From Paramacrobiotus metropolitanus (Eukaryota > Tardigrada > Eutardigrada > Parachela > Macrobiotidae): 64,000 nucleotides of DNA. The stretch is taken from NCBI RefSeq assembly GCF_019649055.1, contig NW_026570298.1, positions 558,001-622,000 on the forward strand, in the 5' to 3' direction. A model generated the notes under the pieces. The model was given only the letters and a program-made list of their open reading frames with translations. It ran no database searches and was not told where the DNA came from. A program made the position numbers and the translations under genes. Shown piece after piece: positions 35,205-46,572 of this stretch (position 1 is its first letter; every line of letters begins with the position of its first letter).

Positions 35205-38200
35205 ATGGAGTCCGAAACCGAGTCTCCTATAACGGATCCCGAGGACGAACCGATGCCTCCCTTTCGGCCGTTTCGACGCCTGCTGGCGAGCGCCGGTCAG
35301 ATGGGCTACCAGAACACGGTTGGTGTCAAAGACAAGGACGCTGTGCTGCTGGGCTTCATCCAGGACATCCAGGGTGACCAAGTGTGGGTCGATTTCGACG
35401 CGGAGAAGATGAAGCCCCGTTGGGTGGATGCTGCGTGCATTTATCCGATGCCGTGGTATAATCATTTCCACAATCCAGACCGGTTTTCGCTCCAGCGACC
35501 CGTTGTTGCGGCACTGCGCGACGAAGACGAAGGGCCGTTCCGGTTCCAGTGGGTGTTTATAACACACTTTCTTTGGGGATGTGAGTTTTGTCATATTTTC
35601 TCCGTCGAGACACCTGTTCCAGAGAATGTCAGCCAAACGAACGGAAATGCGGCCAGTGTTCGCTTCGGATTGGTGGATAATTGTCAGATCCTCGGTTTGA
35701 AGTGGTTTACGGAACCGCCGATGCTGTATCGAAACACCGGGCTGCTGTATACAAAATACTGTATTCCCTGTGTCATGGCCGACCAAATTCTCAGCGAACC
35801 AGCTGACAGATCGCGGGTTATTAAGCATTTCCGCGAAGCGTTTGGGAGGCACGCAGAGCTGACGGACTTGGCGGACTGCTGCCGGTTTCACCTGCGCATC
35901 GAAACGGGTAAATGTGTGTTTGTGGTCATCAGCGACGGAACGAACGCGAATGCGCAGCAGTTGACGATGACAAAGCTGACGACGGTGGTGGAGAGGCATC
36001 TAGCGACCCGGGCCGTTCTGCAGCCGGTTTGTCTTGAGAATGGCTTCAGCAGCAAAACTGTCATATCCACTGCGGGTAGGAATTAGGTACTCGGCCGCTT
36101 TATGGGAAATGACCCGACACATGGTACTTCGCCGGGGACTTCTAGTTTCCCCCTCGTATATTATGGGAAACCTAGTTTTTTCCGAACAGCTGCCGCTTAG
36201 TTGCTTACAGTTGAGTACAGTTTTAAATCGCGTGTACTGCGGCAACACATTTGCCGCCATCTCTCTCGTTCAGCTGCGCAACCGAATATGTCAAAATAAC
36301 CAGAAACCGGTCTTAAATTGTAATTACAGTAACTTTACACTGCTTCGTGTAACCGATTAAGTGGCAGCTGCGCAGGGGGAAACAAGGTTTTGTTAATGTA
36401 TGAGGGCCGGAAGACAGAGTTAATCTGCGAGTACCATATTCGTGTGCACGCGCGAAGACTTTCACTTTCTCGCATGCCCAAGCACTTTTTTGCATTGTGT
36501 GGCCAAAGGATAAACTAATCGTATTTGTCAAAGGATTTATTTGTCAAAGGCGGCCAAGGGATTTGTATAAACTGGTGTGAAAATTGTTTGTGCGGCACCA
36601 TCTGGTTGTTGAGCAGTGGTTGGGAGAAAATTTTTAAAAGCTCGAATGCAATTAGGTTTTGCACAAGTTTCGTTATACACCGGCCTTCTTAAAAGTTTGC
36701 AAGGAGACCCGCATTACTGTTGTGGCGTAGTTCACTGATGTCACGAGGATGTTGTGTCCTCTGTGACCTCTATCTGATGTGTTGTTTAGCATGGCATCTG
36801 CGGCAGTAGCATACCCTTGTTGTCCTGTTGCCAATAATCAGTTGGTTGTTTGCGCGCTCAGTGGCGGTTTATTGTAAATACGTATTATGCCGCCACCTCA
36901 AGTCGTGAACTATGAAGATCGTTCTTACACAGCTTCCGAGCTACAACGAATTTTCAAGTTTTGAAATTCACTTTTAAATATGAACAACGAGGTACAAAGA
37001 GTCGATGTAAGAACGATCTTCATAGTTTTCTGCGTCTAGTAGGCTGCGTTTCATCGTAGTTTCCTTGCAAAATCCGAAGGCGATCGGTCCATAAAGAAAC
37101 TTTTGGTACACCTAAATGTGCTTAAACTTTCTCTAATTTCCTTGCAGCTGTAACTCTCCATCTGGCTGCTGCGCGCTCAAATGGTTTTCACGCCTTTGTA
37201 GCGCGCGAAAGTGATAGTATGCGTGTACAGACATAAATTTGTTACTGTGTACCAGGTCACTTTGATTAAATCCTTGAACATATCACTTATGTTCCGTACT
37301 TACTCTGTATGTCCCATATATGATCTATATGCTTTATATAGATCAAACAGTTACAAATATATGGGAAAAAGTTTGGACAATGTTTCCGCGTTTCGCCCAC
37401 AGCACTCGGCCTGCTCTCACAATCGTATTACCTGTATAATTATGTATTCGAAACCAGCTCATCCGGCTTATTGAGCAAAGAAGCGTGTTAATGATTTTTC
37501 TTTAATTTATATACAGTACTTGAAGCATCCTAAGTGTGGAAGTTCCCGGTTGTTACCAAATAAACTAATGATATTCATGGTTTAGACAGTCGAATGGAAT
37601 TACCGGGTTCCAAATCAGGGTTCCTTGTTTTGTCATCTGCCGCACTGGATCTTCAGCGAAATCTTTTCTTATCTGGATCTACATTCCCAGATGAAGCTGA
37701 AACGGTACGTTTTTATTTCCACGCCAGGTAGGCGCGACTGTTTAGTTGCCAGGCACTTTTAGATTTCACCACGCTGCTTACGAATTACGTTTGGATAAAT
37801 GCGCGGCCCATAGTACGCAACGCCCGAAAACCGCTTCTTAACTAAAACGTAACTCGTCCACTTCCTGGTAAAATTGGTTCTCTCACGATCTTATTACCGG
37901 AAAGATTAGGCTTTTGTTTACGGACTTCATCAAGTTACCACGGGCTACATCAAATTACATACTTGCGGCTTATGCAGAAATTGGTCAGAAGTTTTGTAGT
38001 GTGTACCATGCCCCGTGGTCCACGTGGCCGCCCAGCCCACTCTTACGTACGTAGGCTGAAAATTCTCTAAAAACTCTGAATAACGACACTGTTGAGTCTA
38101 TGCTTTTCCCGGCACAGCGAAGCCTACGCGCATCTGTACTGCGGTAATTCAAATGCGCGCCGGTTTCGCTGTGGTAATGTAATACTATTACCACGAGGCA

Positions 38201-39689
38201 TTGGCCCGTGGGTTGATAAAATTTCAATAACTTGTGAAATTTCGCAGTGTTTCTGTACAACGTTAGTTAACCATTGCTCCAAAAAATTTTCGGTTGAGAC
38301 TATCTTCATTTTCGGTTAGGTCATCTCTTCAAATTAACGTGTCAATTCTAAGGCAAAAAATCACATAATTATCTGTAAAGCACCTCAAAAACCATGGAAA
38401 TTTCTAAACGCTTCTGGAAACTACTGCTTAATCACTGTCATATTTACTGACTTATGTTTCGACAGAGTGTGCTTTTTGTGGCATGAACTGCTGAGCAGCC
38501 TGCGCACAACCGAGCACATAAGCATATATTTGGACCATTTGCCTAGAAAAACCATAACCGACAACTACAACTGCTTTCGAGTGGCAGTGCTGCTGACACG
38601 CGCCGTCCGCCCAGCAACCAAGAGCCTCACGATACTGACAAAGTTTTTCCGCGATCGTGCTTCACCTTTTGATTACTGGCTACAGGCCTTGGAATCCAGG
38701 GGAATACGCGTGCCCATGATAATACTAAAGGACCATATCGTGGAATGTTGGGCCAATTGTCAAACGGGGAGCCTCTATAGCCTGAAGCATCCCATGACAG
38801 CAGATACACTAGTGCTAAAAGACTACTGTGAGCGGATTGTGCTGCACAACTGGAAAGTCAGTCGTCTCTTTGGCCGGCCAATGTACCAGGCGTTTCTCGA
38901 GGGCTACTTTCAGTCTCTGAATCCACGGGAGAAGAGCTACATGATGCCTCTGGGATGGGATCACGCGCTGGGCATTGACGCGATGGAGATCACGGTGCCG
39001 CGGCTCGTTCTACACTGCTGCGAAGGCCGGACTAACATGGCCAGTCGAATGCTGTGGGCCGTCAACGAGCACTTTCCACCGGTTACGGAGGAAATGCATT
39101 CAAAGGTCAAGGCGGTTTATGCTCGCTGGATGCGCGATCTGAACAAGTCTGAGTTGGGATGTATTCGCAGCTACCTCGCCTTGTAAGTCTTTGTCGCTCG
39201 GTGTGTCACGATGCATACTCTTGCCGTCTTGCGCTGTTTTCAGATGGAGGGAATTCAACGGCTGAGGCCAGCACTCCTTGTACTTGCTGCCGTCTCCCGG
39301 CTGGAGTGTTTACGTTGTGACTAAACATGGTGCTGATGTACCGTGCCACATGTACTGCCGTAACGTCACATTCCAGCCGGTTAGCGCCAGGAAGTACAGG
39401 GAATGCTGGCCTGCGCCTCTGAATTCCCCTTATAGGAGTGAGGGGGTACGAGTATTAATCGACTACAGGGCACACCTTCCAGTGTGCGGGTCTACTTTAA
39501 AGAATAATACTCATTTATAGCATAATTACTCCACATTGGTATTTGCGTTTGTACTGATATAGGTTCAGTGGTTTTAACTCAGACGGCACACCTCGATACT
39601 GGGCGGATGCAGATATGGCACGCGTGGATACGGCTGAGCTGAGCAAACTGGCAATATACGGGATCAACGAGATATTCATGACCGACTAG
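35205..39689 (+). CDS. F-box protein, lineage-specific family, paralog B (intact)
   Basis: Four exons: 35205-36075, 37590-37704, 38466-39182 and 39563-39689; 1830 nt, 609 aa, all junctions GT-AG and in phase. Exon 1 encodes the family N-terminal module ('LGFIQDIQGDQVWVDFD', 'ALRDEDEGPFRF', 'CCRFHLRI'). The short exon 2 plus the start of exon 3 encode an F-box at about residues 307-340: 'LPHWIFSEIFSYLDLHSQ' continuing to 'RVCFLWHELL', fitting the L-P-x-x-(I/L)-(L/F)-x-x-I-F-x-Y-L-D and V-C-x-x-W consensus. F-box proteins link substrates to Skp1-Cullin1 ubiquitin ligases. Exon 3 holds a C-terminal module ('MASRMLW', 'FPPVTEEM', 'VYARWM'), which with the terminal exon ('LSKLAIYGINEIF') may be the substrate-binding part. 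An AATAAA at 39879-39884 lies 190 bases past the stop. No LRR, WD40 or kelch repeats are seen. The exact start codon is likely but not certain. Confidence 0.82.
36908..37027. repeat. Inverted repeat in intron 1 of F-box gene B
   Basis: AACTATGAAGATCGTTCTTA at 36908 and its reverse complement TAAGAACGATCTTCATAGTT at 37008-37027 form 20-bp exact arms with a loop of about 80 bases. It lies in the 1.5-kb intron between the N-terminal exon and the F-box exon. Confidence 0.85.
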
Positions 39690-40049
39690 TAGTGTTAGCC
39701 GTTGACTAATAGGCCGCATTGGCGCGAAATTTGGATATCCAGCCATCCTTGCCGTTTTGCAGTTTCCACGCCACTGTCGAAATCAAGGAAGTCAATGCAT
39801 CTGCTTCGAACTAAAGGAAATTGCACCCCTCGAAGCTGTCAAGCTGACATGTAACTCTTCCGTCTTTACTTACTTCTAAATAAAATTCATCTTATTTACG
39901 AAATGCAAGCCTGGCGACAAATTGCGCATACTTCATAAATACAGCGAAAAACAAAATTTACAGGTTATGCCCACCCTCCGTGCTACGGCGCGCCACGCCA
40001 CACCGTTTTACATGCGCTAGTATTTAGCATAACTAAACTACGAGCCCTT

Positions 40050-40760
40050 AATCAAATTGACAATTTTCCCTTAATCATATTGACAATTTTCAAAGCATGC
40101 TTAAAAACACCAATTGTACGAGAATCGGACATAGCAGACAAATTTAAAATCAACAAAAAGCGTTCACAATTTCCTAAGCTTCCGGGCAAATGTTGTTTCG
40201 CCGACTTTTTCTTGGCTTCCGCCTTGATTATGGTGCGCCTTCCGTTCCAAAGATTAAACGGCTTCACCTGCTGTTTGAATTCCATTTCCATTCCACCATC
40301 TCGGTGATGGTTTCTCCGGATTCTTGATTTTGTACAACCATATCACTTCCTTTTGCTTCCATCTCGTGAAAAGTGGTAGGATCCCGTGTTTGTCCATGAA
40401 TGATTCCGTAGTTATTAGTTTGCAGCCACTCATAGGCCGTTTCGATGCATCGCGGTCAATTTTTCACAGGCGCACACACGCCCCGCTCCGCACTGTAGAG
40501 TGTAGAGCAGTAGTTCAGATGAGACTGAACAAGCGCAATGCGTTGAGATGTTGGAAGGCCGACTTTTACACGATTTAATAGTGATATACCGTACCAAACA
40601 TTCTTTTGAAATTTTTTAACATGGTCAGCCCCACTGAGATGTTCATCCAGTATCGCTCCAAGGTGTTTCACTGACTTCTCTGGCAGCAACTGACGACCGC
40701 CCAACGATACGCTTACGTTGGTTTCGCGATTATGCGCTGAGCGTAAAATAAGCAATAGAT
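40050..40760 (-). mobile_element. Fragment of a CR1/Jockey-like LINE (3' part of ORF2)
   Basis: The translation 'VKHLGAILDEHLSGADHVKK' and 'QSHLNYCSTLYSAERG' aligns with 'VKHLGVIIDQHLKWAEHYNK' and 'QSHLDYCSTVWNGASA' in the LINE at 49290-54667. The following frame (40291-40052) also resembles the LINE C-terminus. It is frame-shifted and 5'-truncated, without the endonuclease or the catalytic part of the reverse transcriptase, so it is inactive. Confidence 0.75.
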
Positions 40761-41045
40761 TCGACTTTTCCCACTGACGTATAAACAGTTGGATTTAAGC
40801 CGCTCACAAACTTCCGGTAGCTCATTCGTTGCTTTATTATGCAGGAAGGTATGTAATACATCATATCTGATCGACAAAGTACAAGTTAAGTCTCTTCGAT
40901 TATTCGAATTACTACATGACTAGAAGATTGATTACCGCACTTACAGTAAGTACAAATCTACACAACACACGCCACATCCATAACCTCTGCCAGTCCGGCA
41001 GCAACGGTGTTGCCGCGGTATGCGGAATCACGTCGCATTACTAGT

Positions 41046-41528
41046 GCCCCGGCGAGGTGCTGGACGTGGAGCGGCTCGTGGGAATTCCGCGCGCACACCT
41101 TCACCCAGATGATCCCCACGCTCCTCATCGTCATCGCCGCCGCGGTGAACCTGTTGGTCTTCGCCATATGGCGCAACAACCCGCTCTTCCTTATCCACCA
41201 TATTTTCTTGTCTGGTGGGGAACGCCTGCGCGGTTTCACCGGAACAATCGGGCCAATCTACCGGCTAATCGATCCCACGGTGCCCTACGCCTGGCCGGGG
41301 CAGCTGTCTCTCGGGGGCGGGGTCATGATCAGTCCCTGGGTCAACGGGACCCTGATGATCATCAGTATCGACCGCTGGTTATCGTAGATAATCGTTGAGT
41401 ATCCGCTTTTCTACCGACGCCGCGCCATCAAACCGGTGATTATCAGCAGTCGCGTGATCCTCTGCGGCAGCATCTTCCTCTTAAACACCATCATCTTCGG
41501 TATCCTGGGCAATGAGATTCCCATTTAA
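41046..41528 (+). pseudogene. Decayed class-A GPCR exon with an internal TAG
   Basis: The frame reads 'IPTLLIVIAAAVNLLVFAIW' (a first transmembrane helix with its Asn), then about 80 residues on 'TLMIISIDRW', resembling the end of helix 3 with a D-R-(Y/W) motif. A TAG at 41385-41387 interrupts. The same frame then continues 'EYPLFYRRR' (intracellular loop 2 style) and a fourth helix 'ILCGSIFLLNTIIFGILG' before TAA at 41526. Helices 5-7 are not found, and the region equivalent to helix 2 is atypical. One-exon origin, the premature stop and the surrounding transposon debris argue for a pseudogene. A rapidly evolving chemoreceptor-like origin is possible. Confidence 0.6.
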
Positions 41529-42735
41529 TACAGTGCAACCGTACTGGCTACGTGGAAAGTGAAAACGCGTTGCCCGGTGGGAATGCCTTGTTAACCATGT
41601 TATTGAAAGTTCAAGGTTTGCTGAGATTGCTCTTTATATAATTTCATCCGTATGGACATGCAGCGTCCCCGACATACCAATCCAGGTTACAGCACCGCAA
41701 TTTCGTCGATGTTTACAGATACAAAATTCCATGTGTAACTTTTGAAAAGACTGCCGCGGCGAGGTTTCCGGTGAGAGGATCTGTACCTGTGAATTGTGAT
41801 TAAGCGGAGTTACTACTCGTTTGCACCCCTTTTCCAAGAAAAAACGCCATGACGGGATCGTAAACAGTTCCACAGCGTACGTTGCTGCTTCCAGTGCTCA
41901 GAACATTGAGCTATACCGGAGGAATGACCCCCGCCGGAGGCTGGAGGAATACCACACCGTAGCGCGGTGATGGAGAGGGTGAAGAAGGACGTGAAGGATG
42001 ATGTCAGCAGCAGCCAGCGACGACAAGGCCAACTCCAGTCCGTAGCAGCTCCAGGACTGCCATTCACCGAAGCCCACGTGAACCCTGCCATCGCAGAAGT
42101 GCCAGTGAGCTGCCCCACAGGGTCACCAGTGTCTGAATGCCCCAAACCCCTGCCCGTTTTACCTGGAATGACGACCTTTCCCGGACGGATGCAGCGGAAT
42201 TTCCCACCGAAGAAGCGTATTTTTGGTGTTTGCAGGGTCACCAGCGTTCCAATGCCACAAACCTCTGCTCGATTTTCCTCAGAACGTGACCTTTCCGTAC
42301 AGCAGAAACAATGAATTTACCCAGTTCCGGGTTGGACGCCATCGTTCGTCGCAGCCAGTGCAGTGACCCAGGCAAGGCAAAGCAGGTCAAAGTGGACCGG
42401 AGTCGAGCCGAACCAAAGCGTACCGTGAGCCGAGCCGATGTGAAGCCAGCCGTATGCGACGTCTATCCAGTACCGCAGGCACTGGTGACGTCAGCGGATA
42501 CAGTTTTTACGCGAAGGTGCGTTTTAAGCAAGGTGCTTACACTGTATGTGTCCGCTTTTCCAGAACCGCAGGCACGACCCGTGCCTGCAGTGTGAAGGAT
42601 GCGCATCGGCTGTGTGGACGGACGAGCTGAGGCTTAAAGCCCCAATGGGAAACAAGGACGCCCGGGAAGACATGGAGGGGAGTTCGCGACGCCGCGCGAT
42701 GCATTCGGAGGACCTCATGGGATCCACCCGCAGGC

Positions 42736-43020
42736 ATGTGAGGAGGAGTGGCCTCTCCGTTCACCCGCGCACAGGCGGCTGCTAAGTTTTGTTTTGCTGT
42801 TTTTGCCGTGTTTTTCTCCATCTACCAGATTCTAAATCTGGTAGATTCTTCAGTTGCTAGATTTCGTCGTCTGAGCTGGATGTTTTTTCTTTGCCCCGCA
42901 GCAAGGTGCTGCGGTGGCCTTTGATGTGTTGTATGAGAGCGATAAAGTGTGCAGTGTGTTGGCGTTCAGTTTCCGTTTAATTGCGCACAGGGGTGAACTA
43001 GCCGTTCATCCCCTGTTAGA
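42736..43020 (+). repeat. Left arm of a long inverted repeat
   Basis: About 285 bp, reverse complement of 46286-46572 with small differences. The outer end begins ATGTGAGGAGGAGTGG and the inner end is GTTCATCCCCTGTTAG. The arm contains its own hairpin (TCTACCAGATT and AATCTGGTAGA). The two arms bracket a Gypsy integrase remnant. Confidence 0.85.
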
Positions 43021-43060
43021 GCAAGACAAAAATTAGTTGATATCCACGTTAATTGATATT

Positions 43061-43097
43061 TAGCACAGTGGCTGTACAGTATACAGCCACTGTGCTA
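43061..43097. repeat. Perfect 16-bp-arm hairpin
   Basis: TAGCACAGTGGCTGTA (43061-43076) and its exact reverse complement (43082-43097) are separated by five bases. It lies 40 bases inside the left long inverted-repeat arm. Confidence 0.95.
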
Positions 43098-44042
43098 CGA
43101 TTCTTCGTCGTCATACAAACAGACACCACAAAATCCGTAGAAATAAAATCAATTTTCTGAATCTTAATTTCACCAGTTCAACCGTACAAACCATTAGCAG
43201 AATATTCTGCAAGATATTAACACAAACCATTAGTACTTCTATTGACAAATTATGGATCTGTGTACGTATCGTCGTTTACGACACGCAGCCAGTTTAATCG
43301 GTTTGTACATTTATCGTGACGTGATAATTATATGAATACTGATTATCTGTGCCAGGACTTCGGCCCCTGTCCTTTGAGGCGAAGGATCTCTGCTTTACTT
43401 CACCAATTTTGTTGCTTTAAAGTACATCAAAATTCTCTAGGTATAGCGGTGATCCAAGAATGTTGACTTTTGTCAAATCATTTGTCTGAGTCCAGTGGTC
43501 AATCATAAGCTTGTTACCATGGACGCGATAAGAAATACACACTGTTCTAACACAACTTGACCCAGAACAGTAGAAATATCTGAGCTGCTACTTAACAATG
43601 AGTACGAATACAATACAAAGTAAAAATTCATGTACTGTAACTTAACACGTTAGTTATTATCACGTCAGACATCATTGCAAGTTATGTACTGTATGTACAA
43701 GTAAACAGTCCGTGTTTCCGGTTTCGATTAACTTATGTAAAATGTGTCATAATATAGATATTACTAAACATACGTACGGGTTTATTAATGTTATATGACA
43801 GTCTGTTAGCGACCGCAAACCAACACATGCTTAGAGTTACTTATTTTTTAATAGTCATCGGCCAATATTCATCCGTGCTGGGCTTGTAAGTGTATATTTA
43901 TTATCGGACTCACAGGTCGCTGGCTAACTGTCAGTCAAAACCAAAACAATGACTCGTGTACACAATGTTGCTATGCAGAAAAGTCATACATATAGCGTAT
44001 GTATTGATACCTCCTCCAGTGGGGGAACCCACTCAACAGAAC

Positions 44043-45040
44043 CTAAAATTTAATTAGCGTCCGAAATTTGGATCTGCAATGAGAAGGTTCGGTTTCTTCC
44101 TCTCGATCGCTCCGTCGGATTTCAGGTTCCGGTGGTTTGGGCTGGGTTGCGGCATCAGCCTTCATTTCTGGAACGCGTGGCGTTTTCTTGGCGTTCTGTG
44201 CATTCGGTGGCTTCACTGGTTTGGCGCTATTAACAGTCGGTAATGTTAGTTCAGGCGCTTTACCAGTGCCACTAGCGTCCTGCTTTGTTACCGCTTCCGG
44301 AACGACATCGTTCGGCATTGCAGCCGTCAGTGCAGGCGTTACTGGCTGTGCCACGGGTGCTTTCTGTGCATCCGTTGCCTTCAGTGCGGCAGGTACGACG
44401 GGTTTAGCTGGCGGATTCGGTAGCGCACGCTCGTCTGGGTGCAGCCAGTGCCGGGGTCGCATCTGATTTTCGTGCTTTCGCAGGTTCGTTCCGTTGACCA
44501 GTAAAACCCAGATACGCACGTGTGCCTTCACGTTTGACCAGCCAGTCCACGTTGCCAGTCAACTGCACGGTTCGGACGGTAAACACGTACCATTTCGTAA
44601 TCACCGACGTGGAAATGCATTTCCTTCGTTCGTTTGTCGAAGTTCTGCTGGTAACGCTTCCTGTTAATTTCCGCTGTCGTCATTATAACAGGCACCAGCA
44701 ACTCCAGCCTAACACCCAGTTTGCGGCCCAAAAACAGTTCCGCTGCGACTTGCCAGCAGTGGCCTGTGGCGCGTTGCGGTATCGGAACAGAAATTCCCGC
44801 AGAGCTGTTAGCAAAGGCTTCCGGTCGGCCATCAGCTTGCTGATTCCGTCGTCAAAATGTGTGGACGTAGCGCTTCGCTTGGCCGTTCGACTGTGGATGC
44901 CTAGGGGGTGTCCGCAGATGTCGGATGCCGCGTGTAACGTGCTGAAATTTGCAAATTCCTGCGATGGAAACGGCGTAGGGACGGGAAAATATTCACACAG
45001 GTTGTAATCTAAAATAGCTAGACACTGACTACTAAGTTGA
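44043..45040 (-). mobile_element. Ty3/Gypsy retrotransposon remnant (integrase C-terminal half)
   Basis: Three overlapping minus-strand frames give a broken integrase end: 'ISKLMADRKPLLTALREFLF' followed by 'RYRNAPQATAGKS', then 'KLGVRLELL', then 'YQQNFDKRTKEMHFHVGDYE', then 'RKHENQMRPRHW' and a Pro/Ala-rich tail ending in a stop at 44043. This order (R-Y-R-x-(T/A)-P-x-A-T-x-(G)-K-S-P, then an H-x-x-G-D motif, then the H-x-x-Q-(L/M)-R-P motif) is typical of Gypsy integrases. Frame changes between the pieces and loss of protease, RT and RNase H show it is dead. A purine run (minus-strand ACTGGAGGAGGT near 44010) could be the polypurine tract, but I could not identify LTRs. Confidence 0.72.
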
Positions 45041-46285
45041 CACAAGTATTTCTCTGTGAAGGAAAATTTTATGTTTCGCTAATAAAAGTTAAGGAGATAC
45101 AGATGCGTAGATATACGGTATATATCTACATGTAAGTACTAAGTACCTGTCTGTCTCTTTGAGTTTTGCTTTAATTTACGATTCATTCACCGCTGCTGTA
45201 TTCCGCGCAATTTGCGCGGGGTCTGCTAGTAGAAGTATAAATCTTCACGCTGTCTGGCCTACTTTTCCTTATAACAAGCAAAAATATCATAAGAATGTTA
45301 ACCGCCGTACATCTTAAGGTGAATTTCTACTCAAATTAGACCATTTTAAATTATAAAGGAATCGATAGAGAATACATTTTTCATCTACTGATTTGAATTA
45401 CGTCTTGTGAAAAATTGCACACAAGCAGTTATTTTAAAACTGTCGTAGGGTAGAAATCTTCAACAAGGTTTTAATACTGCGCAGTAGAGGAGAATATCTC
45501 TGTTTCGGGTGGCGGCAAGTTTGCTGACCACAAGCCACAAGAAGCTAACAAGTGACAGCCGTGTTTGTATAAGAATGAGAATACGCAGACTCTATCATAA
45601 ATGATCAGGTAGAACAATGAGATTTATTGCCCTGTTTGCATGTGCATCACCATTCCCCACTTGCGCTTGACTCACATGTCAGTGCCAGAAAAGCCACTCC
45701 TGCTCAGCTGAACAATACGTGACCTGATGAGATCAGGGCACAACAGGATACGCAGCAGTCGCACCAAGAATAAGTCTGCTCTCCGGCCTATCTGGCCCAA
45801 CACAAAAAGTTGAATTTCTCAAAGTTACAAATATGGATCAAATAACTCAGCGTTTTCTCCGATTTTAAGTTTGACAACTCCATCTTATGGAGTAAATTCC
45901 TGTACACATTCTGAACCAAAATAAAGGTTATCCGAAGCAAATTGACCGAGTTATACGAGTTTAAAATATTTGAAAATTCGCTGCATCTTTGTTTTTTAAG
46001 ATTACATCATCATATTGGTTCAGAATGTGCTTCATTTGTAGGTTTAGCATGCTGGAAAGTTTCATAAAGTTTGGGTAGATATCTGAGTTATTTGACGCGT
46101 CTGAGTTTTTAAACTGTTTTGAGCGATTTCGCAAGAGCCGGTTATTGCGCGCACATTTTGACTTTAAAGCCGTCCATCGTCGTATCCGGGGCTGCTGCTT
46201 CGGCAAAGTGAACTTTCACTGGGGCGTCAGACGTCGCACTTGGGGCTCGAAAGGGTGCACATGGTTCTTCCGAGATCTGCTACCA

Positions 46286-46572
46286 TCTAACAGGATGAAC
46301 GGCTAGTTCACCCTGTGCGCGAACAGAAACGGAAACTGAACGCCAACACACTGCACACTTTATCGCCTCACATACAACACATCAGAAGGCCACCGCAGCA
46401 CCTTGCTGCGGGGCAAAAAGGAAAAGCATCCAGCTCAGACGACGAAATCTAGTACTGAAGAATCTACCAGATTTAGAATCTGGTAGATGGAGAAAAACAC
46501 GGCAAAAACAGCAAAACAAAACTTAGCAGCCGCCTGTGCGCGGGTGAACGGAGAGGCCACTCCTCCTCACAT
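46286..46572 (-). repeat. Right arm of a long inverted repeat
   Basis: Reverse-complement partner of 42736-43020. Similarity ends abruptly after the shared CTCCTCCTCACAT at 46572, matching the outer border of the left arm. Arms plus interior span 3.84 kb. Confidence 0.85.

Noticed and set aside
35082-35999. A 305-codon open frame on the minus strand
   Set aside because: It lies antisense to exon 1 of F-box gene B, whose plus-strand product aligns with two paralogs; the antisense product has no domain and is biased as expected from GC-rich third positions.
41813-42241. Minus-strand frame with a hydrophobic stretch, next to the GPCR fragment
   Set aside because: The hydrophobic segment is short and shows no GPCR motifs; the strand is opposite to the receptor fragment. 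Too weak to call.
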